Source: Scytonema sp. UIC 10036
Lineage (GTDB): Bacteria > Cyanobacteriota > Cyanobacteriia > Cyanobacteriales > Nostocaceae
Assembly: GCF_009725235.1 (NCBI RefSeq)
Contig: NZ_WJFC01000050.1
Location: forward strand, 6,797-70,796
Reading direction: 5' to 3'
Length of the DNA: 64,000 nucleotides
The translations under genes and the position numbers were made by a program. Under the pieces are notes generated by a model. It did not search any database. It was not told the origin of the DNA and was given only the letters and a program-made list of their open reading frames with translations. Shown in pieces: positions 19,501 through 26,031 of this stretch. Numbering within the stretch: position 1 is the first letter of the stretch; each line of letters starts with the position of its first letter.

Positions 19501-20720
19501 TCTGTCCACTTTAAGTAATTGAGGTAATGCTGTTTCAGCAGGTTGTCATCATTTAAAGAAGGTAGCAGTTGCCATAGGTATTCTGCCGCATAATATTCTT
19601 GTAACATTTGGTGGCGAAACTCTATTTTTTTATTGCTGGTAACTTGGATTAAATGATGCTTGAGTAAATCCTCTAGCCATTCTTTCGCTCGACTAGAAGG
19701 ATAATCAACTTTACATTCAAGAAACTTTGTCAAAATTTCTTCTGCTTCTTGCCTATCAATGACGACTCGCAATTCTTTTGGCGTTTCTCCCTGCATCATG
19801 GTGAAAGCTAAATGCTTCAATAACTCCTCCCACCACCGACGCGACTCCCCAGAAACTGGGACATCATCTTTGACGTTGCCGACATAACTTTGAGTAAAGC
19901 AGCGAAATACTAAACCTAAATTCGGCGGTAGATTGCCGCTTTGTTTAAATAAGTCACACAGCATCCACAGCAGCAACGGCGTTTGCCCAAACTCCCGCAA
20001 CCTTCCACCTAACCGCCGCAGCATTTCCTCACCTTTTTCGGGCAAATAAGCGCGGATAAACTGCTGCATCTGTTCTTCTTTCAAGGGTTGCATTTCCAGC
20101 TTTTTCTCAATTCCCAAATCGCCACCAAAGCCCAAATCTCGTGTGGTGAAAATCATTGGTGTTTTGGGGTTATTCTGCCGAAAAGTTTTTAACTCTCGCC
20201 GTGCCTCTTCATTGGGTAACTCGTTCAGCCCATCCACAAGCAGCAAAAATTGACCCTTACGCAGCAACGTTTTAATTTCTACATCTAGATATAATTCATG
20301 CCTTCCCAAAAAATCTTCAATCAACTCCAGCATTGAAGTTTTGTATTGTCGCAACTCTACCAGCACAGGTATGCACCCCGAACCCCCTAGGGATTTTGTT
20401 TTCTCTGCCTCTTCCAGCAACAGCCTCGCTAACGCTGTAGATTTGCCTGAACCTGGTTTTCCTACAAGTAACACATGATTTTCAGCATATTTGCGTAACC
20501 CTTCTTGCACAGGCAAGCGTTCGGTTTCCTCCTGCGTGTCACCTCTGTTCTGCTGCTTTGGCGACACCGTTTCCACCATCAAGCCAAAATCAAACGGCGA
20601 TGGTAAGTTTTGCCGCTGTGCTGTTTTACGCCCTTCAACATCTGTAATGATGTACAGATCCCACCAACGTTGGTAAGCATTACACACAGATTGTAGGTAT
20701 TTTTGAAAATCAGGGATCAT
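16590..20720 (-). CDS. NACHT NTPase - HEAT repeats - C-terminal CHAT protease
   Basis: The 1376-residue protein starts with a NACHT-type P-loop NTPase: Walker A GKPGSGKST (87-95) and FLLLVDGLNELP (about 158-169). From about residue 470 to 1040 there are HEAT-like repeats recognisable by AAIALGQLGRKE-type helices, many starting with EAIP or EAIS. The C-terminal part (about 1130-1376) is a CHAT domain with His1234 in HFIGHG and Cys1279 in LNSCQGAE. The arrangement is a bacterial NLR-like one: a sensor of repeats, an NTPase switch and a caspase-like effector. Related NACHT proteins protect against phage. It is the first of three same-strand genes ending at 11029. ParB lies upstream on the same strand with a 103-bp gap. 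The trigger and the protease target are unknown. Confidence 0.9.
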   Translation of the reverse strand: MIPDFQKYLQSVCNAYQRWWDLYIITDVEGRKTAQRQNLPSPFDFGLMVETVSPKQQNRGDTQEETERLPVQEGLRKYAENHVLLVGKPGSGKSTALARLLLEEAEKTKSLGGSGCIPVLVELRQYKTSMLELIEDFLGRHELYLDVEIKTLLRKGQFLLLVDGLNELPNEEARRELKTFRQNNPKTPMIFTTRDLGFGGDLGIEKKLEMQPLKEEQMQQFIRAYLPEKGEEMLRRLGGRLREFGQTPLLLWMLCDLFKQSGNLPPNLGLVFRCFTQSYVGNVKDDVPVSGESRRWWEELLKHLAFTMMQGETPKELRVVIDRQEAEEILTKFLECKVDYPSSRAKEWLEDLLKHHLIQVTSNKKIEFRHQMLQEYYAAEYLWQLLPSLNDDNLLKQHYLNYLKWTEPLALMLALVDNEKQALRIVKLALDVDLQLGARLAGSVKPNFQVKTVTLIIELNVPQLLKNKLLGITRSEVAIDALRKAWNDKDSDVSSSATFALGQIGSEAAISELLKALENPNVNVYRRAAEWLAYLDCQAAIPGLRKKLADLNSSISNSCSDKDVLLWMSIVRTLGKLSRQEAISELHEKVLVLDEPFNMFVMLGAARLLGQLDGEGVLPQLLKALKDPKSHIRKNAAIILGQMGEKTAIPGLLKTSSQDLDAMVRLSATEALVNLDSKVAIPILLKKLVEPDNYIREQAAKILIKLNSPVTYPNLLELLNHPDENISWVATIVLGQLGKEEALPKLLKELKNEIFGVRRTAALMLEPICSQKHIPELLQTLEDQYYCVRRSAAIALGYLGREEAIPQLVKALRHYYPSDNCADIQAVRNLNGETVTFLGISNEELETLGSEDAIELWLCELDNLNIYIRVAEALGKISTKEAIEGLLGALQYSRYHTRWAAAIALGQLGRKEGSSELLEALGHHDPDFRKKVVEALSKLDNEETIQKLLNCLETQDSFVCKGAAEVLEKISSPTALSSLWDMRLTGREDFAEIIEVIQTHCKLYNYRIAQSSSKVEETKTKSETMKYKDFQILVDNNNKIRASSEQGDVSGEFRLEMNEINLALKLIKLQQADNELLKALGSKLYQALFPNQINARFHATMAGAQANEYSVRLRLLFQSPQLAALPWEFLYNEETNAFLGNNTQTMLSRYIDVPLQKRDIIAANLPLKVLLVISSPTDLAKLDATGEETLIRAALKKHIEAAKIELDVIQEATVRNINQKLREKPYNIFHFIGHGVFENNKGYMALEDTNKAAKLLDDEGFANFFLGNRSLGLVVLNSCQGAEVSGHQIFAGIAPNLVQRGIPAVVAMQYPILDSTAKLFADEFYRTLALGYPVDAAIQTTRNAISQEVGLDKRDFATPVLYMRAKDGIILNSYTI

Positions 20721-20823
20721 GCAGAAAGTTGACTGATTAAGGGCTGAAATTGTTTCTCATGCCCCTCGCTAATTAGTATAATCTCTTTACGTGTTTACAC
20801 GCCAAACAAGGATTTAATCACAG

Positions 20824-21819
20824 TTATTCTTCCGTACTCAGCAGCGCTGACAACTCTGCCAATAAAGATTTCAACCTCTCCTGTTTGTCAGGATTCTCCC
20901 ACACCTTAGACTTTTTGACCTTTTTGTAAGTACTTTCCAAAAGCTTTTGAATTTCCCCGCTTTCAGCAGGGGGCTGTAAAGCTTTGACCTTCTCGCGAAT
21001 TTCATTCAATGAGAGAGAATAATCTACCGCAGTATCCAAAATTTCCTGACGGTCAGAATCTGAGGAAACCTTAGCGATCGCAAGCGCTTTAGTGTACTCA
21101 ATGCGTCCAGTTCGCAAAGCTTCTAAAATGTTATCTGGCAATTTCAATAGTGGAAGTCGGGTGCGGACAAAAGATTGCCAATTCATGCGCCCCAACTCCG
21201 TAAAGACTTGTTCTACCGTTGACGCCGATTCATTACCCGAAACGTTTCGGGTAATTTTCCCTTTCGCTTCATTTTCCATTCTGTATAGTAAAGGCGGAAC
21301 TTCTGAATAATTACATCCCAATCGCAGCGCCAAAAGTTGCAATATGCTTTCCGTTTCCTCCAACGGATTCAAATCCTCTCTTTGCAAGTTTTCAACCAAA
21401 GCATACTGTACTGCCTGAGATTCAGACATCTCTCGGATGGTTGCAGGCACTTCAGTCAAGCCGACTTCTTGTGCTGCTTTATATCGCCTCTCGCCTGCTA
21501 CCAACTCATATTTGTCACCCACAGGTCTTACCAATAGGGGCATTAAGATGCCATCGCGCTTGACAGACTCAAAGAGCGCTTGCATAGCAGAAGGGTCAAA
21601 ATAACGCCGGGGTTGACTGCTAGCCATGACAATCTTGCCCAAAGGAACCATCTTTGCAGCAGCCAAAGAATCTTCTTTCTTATCCAATGGCACTGTTGTA
21701 GTAGTCGCCAAATCGGTCAAATCTTCTTCCTTCTTTTGAGCAGCATTTTTCGCAGAGCCTACATTTCTAGGCTTTCTTGTTGTTGCAGATGCTCGTTGGG
21801 TAGTTTGTCTGGGACTCAC
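20824..21819 (-). CDS. parB: ParB/RepB/Spo0J-family partition protein
   Basis: I prefer the GTG at 21819, which has ggag seven bases upstream, to the TTG at 21825. The N-terminal tail (about 1-55) is rich in Thr, Lys and Ala. The ParB core follows with SSQPRRYFD, PLLVRPVGDKYELVAGERRY and VENLQREDLNPLEE, covering the CTP-binding/nuclease-like fold. The helix-turn-helix region lies near 160-250. ParB proteins bind parS and with ParA segregate plasmids or chromosomes. No ParA gene is adjacent, which is unusual for a plasmid partition locus. A perfect 24-bp palindrome lies inside the gene (listed separately). The next upstream gene on this strand is the DUF192 gene, 485 bp away. Confidence 0.9.
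   Translation of the reverse strand: MSPRQTTQRASATTRKPRNVGSAKNAAQKKEEDLTDLATTTTVPLDKKEDSLAAAKMVPLGKIVMASSQPRRYFDPSAMQALFESVKRDGILMPLLVRPVGDKYELVAGERRYKAAQEVGLTEVPATIREMSESQAVQYALVENLQREDLNPLEETESILQLLALRLGCNYSEVPPLLYRMENEAKGKITRNVSGNESASTVEQVFTELGRMNWQSFVRTRLPLLKLPDNILEALRTGRIEYTKALAIAKVSSDSDRQEILDTAVDYSLSLNEIREKVKALQPPAESGEIQKLLESTYKKVKKSKVWENPDKQERLKSLLAELSALLSTEE
21232..21255. promoter_or_regulatory. Perfect 24-bp palindrome inside parB, candidate parS
   Basis: The arm attacccgaaac is followed immediately by its exact reverse complement gtttcgggtaat, with no spacer. A perfect palindrome of this length inside a coding region is unlikely by chance. ParB-binding sites are palindromes and can lie within or near parB genes. 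Here the DNA encodes residues around ITRNVSGNE. That it is the parS of this replicon is inference. Confidence 0.6.
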
Positions 21820-21839
21820 GTTCAATCTCCGTAATTTGT

Positions 21840-22304
21840 GCTATTGAGAAGATTCTTAACAAATAATACTAAGGGACTTCCATAGCTACCGCTGCTGCCA
21901 CCTGAAGTTTTAGCTAAATAAATGACACAAGTGCTCGCACAAAGGTGGATAAGACGTGCGCTACTCTGAGCGATAGATTTTATCACCCCACTACCTAATA
22001 TATATAGTATCGCTTATAGTAAAAGATTACCGCGTCAAGTACAACCTGCTCTTTTCATCCGAAAAGGCAACAGTTCTGAGGACTGCGAGCGTAGAACTAC
22101 AACTGATTACTGAAGAAAACCTTAAAGTTGCAGATGGACAATCACCGCAATCAGAATCGCTCTTGTCAATAGTAGAAAAAATGCCACCTGCAATTGCAGA
22201 TGGCGTAATCGTACCATTTCGTTCGCAACTTCAGACATCTAAAGGTAAAGTTTTACTCCCCAACCATTAGATGCATCCTGCCATGTTATTGAAAAAAAGG
22301 CGGT
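21840..22304 (+). pseudogene. Gap with a start-less coding remnant
   Basis: On the plus strand a frame without a convincing start codon runs from about 21980 to the stop at 22270. It reads protein-like: KATVLRTASVELQLITEENL and later KMPPAIADGVIVPF, ending LLPNH. I do not recognise the family. The end coincides with the second copy of the 40-bp repeat. It may be the 3' part of a gene whose front has been lost. The rest of the gap shows nothing I can name. Confidence 0.35.
22261..22299 (+). repeat. 40-bp dispersed repeat, copy 2
   Basis: caaccattagatgcatcc plus tgccatgttattg and an A run match the block at 8383-8422 with a few substitutions and one indel. The copy sits at the 3' side of a coding remnant and just before the end of the DUF192 gene on the other strand. 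Confidence 0.65.
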
Positions 22305-22862
22305 TTACTTCTGCTGTTTGGTTTCTAGAAAATTCAACTGAAGCCTCTTGCCCACCTTGAGATCTAAAGTTTTGGTACTGCCAGCAGCTAGTTCAATAAC
22401 CTGATTGACAGGGTAAACTGAATCGTACTTAGGACAGGTTTGGGTTTTGCAAGGGGGGGCTGCCTCTACAACTGATTTAATAACTCCGTCTTGCAGGAAT
22501 ATCATATCTAAGGGAACATATGTATCCTTCATCCAAAGTTTAACTTTCTCAGGTTTGTTGAGTACAAATAACATCCCGCGATTCTTGGGAATCGAGTCAC
22601 GAAATTTGAGTCCGTGGGCATATTCTTCTCTATCGTCTGCTAGTTCGAGTTGAACTATTTGATTGTTACTGGTAAAGGTTGCACCAATAGGTAGATACCG
22701 GGGCTGGCGAGTCCAAAAGTAGAGTGGTAGGGGTGAGAGGGCAGCAGTAAACCCGGCAATTGGTCCAACGATATTAAGAATTTTGAAGAATAAACTTTTT
22801 TCTGGAGTTTGTGCTTGTTTAGTTTGAGTTTCTTTTTGAGTGGTTTGTCTTGTAACTTCCAT
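22305..22862 (-). CDS. DUF192 family protein with N-terminal membrane anchor
   Basis: The 185-residue product has a charged, Gln/Thr-rich N-terminus, then a hydrophobic segment (about 28-50) that should be an uncleaved anchor. From about residue 60 the DUF192 fold follows with the family signatures HGLKFRDSIPKNRGMLFV, WMKDTYVPLDMIF and VIELAAGS. DUF192 proteins are small, usually secreted or periplasmic, and of unknown biochemical role. The domain would face the periplasm or thylakoid lumen. It is on the same strand as the AAA ATPase gene 113 bp upstream, and the two may be one transcription unit. Nothing suggests damage. Confidence 0.85.
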   Translation of the reverse strand: MEVTRQTTQKETQTKQAQTPEKSLFFKILNIVGPIAGFTAALSPLPLYFWTRQPRYLPIGATFTSNNQIVQLELADDREEYAHGLKFRDSIPKNRGMLFVLNKPEKVKLWMKDTYVPLDMIFLQDGVIKSVVEAAPPCKTQTCPKYDSVYPVNQVIELAAGSTKTLDLKVGKRLQLNFLETKQQK

Positions 22863-22975
22863 AATCTTAGATAAATAAAGTAGTAAAGTGGTTAGAAATG
22901 GAAAACTTTATGAACTGTTGGAATGTTTGCTGCTATCCAAATGCGATCAAACTTTGAACTGATTTACGATGTTTG

Positions 22976-24613
22976 CTAGCTAAAAATATCAATGTTTCCA
23001 ACAGCAAACTTGCTTTCATCAAGGGGGCTGCTAGGTAAAGCTTGTTGGTCGGCTTTATTCCGCATTGACTCAACGCGATCGGCTTCCCGAATTGCAAGTG
23101 GGTTTATCTGGCGGCGTTCTTCAAGCAGTGCTTCGATAGTAAGTTCTAGCGGTGGGAGTTCTGACTCTGTGTAAGTATCTTCTACCGTCATCGTGCAAAA
23201 AATACTAGCAGCAGCACGCTCGACAATCGTCTGGATTTCCGCCCCCACGCAGCGATTCGTTGCTTTCAGAATACGCCGCCACTCGTCCTCGCTCCAGGGG
23301 TCGTTACCATTGCGGAACCGCTTGTCAAATCGGGCAGCATGAAGCTTAAATATCGTGTATCTTTCCCCGTTGTTGGGCAGGTCTACCTTAAATATGTAGT
23401 CAAACCGTCCGGCGCGGGTCAGTTCGGGTGGTAACCATTCCATCCGGTTTACTGACGCGATGACTACTACGTCAGACGTGCGCTCCTGCATCCACGTCAA
23501 TAGCTGACCTGCAAGCCGTTTGGCAAGGTCATCATCTCCGGCAAAACCTTTATCAAAATCGTCAAAGTACAAAATGACTTGGTTGAGCCTATCTGCCAGC
23601 CGTAGTAGGCGTTTGAGTTTAATTTCTGCAAGAGAGCCAAAACTTCTAAAGTTACCCCAATCCACCATGATGAGGGGAATACCCATATTCTGGGAGCACG
23701 CTTTCGCCGAGTGAGATTTTCCCGTCCCTGGTGGTCCTACAAGCATAATCCCCTTGGGTACGCGCAGGTTGTATTGTTTGGCACGGGGATTCAGCAATCG
23801 CTTAAACTTTTTGAACGACTGCTGCATGAGTTCTAACCCCCCAAGTTGGATTTTTGGAGGCGGTAAGAACTCGATATCGTATAACCGATTGAGGATCGAT
23901 ATTTTTCTTGATAGTAGCAGTTTGGCTGTGTCGCTGGAATTATCTAAACTATGTTTTTTGCTAATATCTTTCAAGCAGGAAATAATATCTGAAATATATA
24001 AACCAGTACCACTATATGCAACTGACAACCAGTCTTTGTCTATATACGTTTCAGGAAGAATCTTGCTATTGATTAAATTATCGATAATTTCTTGTATGTC
24101 TGGCAGTTCTTGCGTCCACAGAGGAATAAGAGCCGCCATCTCGCTTGTTATTTCCGCGAGCGCTCCCAATAGCATAGCGGTTTTACCACTACCTTGGTTA
24201 TAAAGCTTGAGGTTAATGAGTGACGATTTAATCCACTCCGATATCAAGAAGAAATCAGTCTCTTTCGGAGTACTTTCCTTTAACCATGGATAAATATTCT
24301 CAACAATTAGTATTCCTTCTCCTGAGTAATCTTTCCAGAAATTGAGTACCTGAAAATAGTCAACATAATTTTGTTTTACCTTGGGTTTGTACTCCTCAAA
24401 TTCTCCCAAAACGAGATTGTTCTCCGAACCGATACTGAGTTCCTTAATACTGTCCTCATTCAAATTCCAAACGTAAGCTTTTTTACCCGAGCATTGGCAG
24501 TATGTAGCTATATGTGTCAGGAGGCGTTTTCGTTCCTGGAGGGGAGATTCACAGGCGATAATGGGGTAGTTGTCGTTGAGAAGGTCTTCTAGATCGCTGA
24601 AGCTAGATTTCAT
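22976..24613 (-). CDS. Ycf46-like AAA+ ATPase
   Basis: The 545-residue protein has a Ycf46-like architecture. The N-terminal region (1-260) resembles a degenerate AAA domain. The active domain starts near 255 with Walker A GPPGTGKS (293-300), a Walker B strand VILYFDDFDKGF where Asp replaces the usual Glu, and the arginine-finger region LTRAGRFD. A GSGKT motif at 141-145 lies within the N-terminal part and is also typical of the Ycf46 group. Ycf46 proteins occur in cyanobacteria and some plastids; a role in carbon uptake has been proposed. A plasmid copy next to ParB is noteworthy. The substituted Walker B acid may slow hydrolysis, but this cannot be judged from sequence. Confidence 0.85.
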   Translation of the reverse strand: MKSSFSDLEDLLNDNYPIIACESPLQERKRLLTHIATYCQCSGKKAYVWNLNEDSIKELSIGSENNLVLGEFEEYKPKVKQNYVDYFQVLNFWKDYSGEGILIVENIYPWLKESTPKETDFFLISEWIKSSLINLKLYNQGSGKTAMLLGALAEITSEMAALIPLWTQELPDIQEIIDNLINSKILPETYIDKDWLSVAYSGTGLYISDIISCLKDISKKHSLDNSSDTAKLLLSRKISILNRLYDIEFLPPPKIQLGGLELMQQSFKKFKRLLNPRAKQYNLRVPKGIMLVGPPGTGKSHSAKACSQNMGIPLIMVDWGNFRSFGSLAEIKLKRLLRLADRLNQVILYFDDFDKGFAGDDDLAKRLAGQLLTWMQERTSDVVVIASVNRMEWLPPELTRAGRFDYIFKVDLPNNGERYTIFKLHAARFDKRFRNGNDPWSEDEWRRILKATNRCVGAEIQTIVERAAASIFCTMTVEDTYTESELPPLELTIEALLEERRQINPLAIREADRVESMRNKADQQALPSSPLDESKFAVGNIDIFS

Positions 24614-24822
24614 TTATGCTCCTGGAATGCAACTGTCTCAGATGCATCCTATCGAGCGTTTATATGATTTGACAGCTGATAATTTTCTGATTGTCTTGCT
24701 CAACAACTGGAGAAAAGTTGATTGACTTTTAGTATTTTGTTGATTGTCTTCCAGTGTAGTGAATGCAGATAATTGCGGAGAGTTCTTGTTTTCCAAACTC
24801 GGTATGAGGAAGTAGTGCAAGT

Positions 24823-25401
24823 ATGGTAAAGACACCAGAATATCCGATTGTTTGTATTCCAGAGTTAGTTAAAGAGAAAAAACAATTTACCCCTTTCGTC
24901 TTTCCTTCTGGACAAGGAGATGCACCAATTGGGGTAAGTGAGGGGTTGTTTGAAAATGTTCTCAAGCATTATTTCGGTGACATTGTTTTTCCCCAGCAGG
25001 TGATGCTTCCTCCAGGACATCGATTACCATTTACGGCTGATTTTCTGATTGTTGAACCCAATACTGGCTTACACATAGATTTGGAGGTGGATGAGCCTAT
25101 CTCATTTGCAACCGGGAAACCTACTCACTGCATCGGAGAAGATGACTACCGCAATAAGTGTTTTGTTGATGCGAACTGGCTAGTTATCCGGTTTGCAGAG
25201 GAACAAGTCTCGTCTCAGCCAGAACGCTGCGCTCGGTTTATTGCGGGTGCGATCGCACAACTTACGGGTAACGATACTTATCGTCGTCAGCTACTTGATG
25301 TTGAGAAAGTGACTCCCATAAAGCAGTGGTCATACCGTCAGGCATCAAGTTTAAAGAAGAAAGAATACCGCCAGGGTTACCTGCGAGAGAGAAAAAATTA
25401 A
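24823..25401 (+). CDS. Putative PD-(D/E)XK-like nuclease, DUF559-type
   Basis: The 192-residue product has a central ADFLIVEPNTGLHIDLEVDE, which gives the D ... E-x-D/E spacing of a restriction-like nuclease fold. It is followed by RNKCFVDANWLVIRFAEEQV, a layout reminiscent of DUF559 and Vsr-like proteins. The usual Lys after the second acid is not evident (LEVDE), so activity is uncertain. The C-terminus is basic (LKKKEYRQGYLRERK). The gene is divergent from the AAA ATPase. The family assignment is by pattern only and a non-catalytic relative is possible. Confidence 0.5.
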   Translation: MVKTPEYPIVCIPELVKEKKQFTPFVFPSGQGDAPIGVSEGLFENVLKHYFGDIVFPQQVMLPPGHRLPFTADFLIVEPNTGLHIDLEVDEPISFATGKPTHCIGEDDYRNKCFVDANWLVIRFAEEQVSSQPERCARFIAGAIAQLTGNDTYRRQLLDVEKVTPIKQWSYRQASSLKKKEYRQGYLRERKN

Positions 25402-25464
25402 GCTACGTTCTCATGTGGGTGCAGACGGAATGTTACATTTCTATATTCCGTACAGTAATGAGCG

Positions 25465-25863
25465 TTAATCTTGGCAACGTTTGGCGAAGAAGAACAGTAT
25501 ACCATCTGTCTCAGTATTACCAAACTTACAAGCTTTTATCTCACTGCCCCACCAACCGTTTAGCCCGATGTCAAACCAAAGCCCTGCTTTAGCATTACTG
25601 TTTTCTGACATATCATCAAGTTCTGTGAATTGGCATTTAGATGTGAGTTCCAAAATTTCTGGCTCAGTCACTTCATGCCAGTTATCGCCTAAAACTTGAT
25701 ACCTCTCCATTCCTTGAGTGATGTAAAGCCACGCCCACACAGGGGTCATTTTACGAATGCGTTGGCATCGCTGGTTGGCAGTTAGATGCGAAGACGCTCG
25801 TTTTAACAAATCTTCAATTGCTTGAGAAGATTCTGAGTTGGATTCATCAAAATTATCAGTCAT
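25465..25863 (-). CDS. Hypothetical protein, 132 aa
   Basis: I do not recognise this protein. The ATG at 25863 has a strong gaggtgag ribosome-binding site. It has an acidic Ser/Glu-rich N-terminus, a block RCQRIRKMTPVWAWLYIT and a Trp/Gly-rich centre (GLWFDIGLNGWWGSEI). There is no signal peptide or membrane segment. It lies downstream of the helicase/705-aa pair on the same strand, 168 bp away, so it might be a third member of that unit. The gap makes this uncertain. Confidence 0.6.
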   Translation of the reverse strand: MTDNFDESNSESSQAIEDLLKRASSHLTANQRCQRIRKMTPVWAWLYITQGMERYQVLGDNWHEVTEPEILELTSKCQFTELDDMSENSNAKAGLWFDIGLNGWWGSEIKACKFGNTETDGILFFFAKRCQD

Positions 25864-26031
25864 AACTCACCTCATTAATAAAATATGATGCAGTCAGTTG
25901 GTAAGCTGTTTGGACCTGTATTTGGGACTAAGAACAAAGTAGCTAAATTGTAGCTCTGTACATGTGGCTCCAACGCCTAAAAGTTAAGTTATATTAAGCA
26001 CAATGCTAAAGTTACCATCATAGTGACATCT

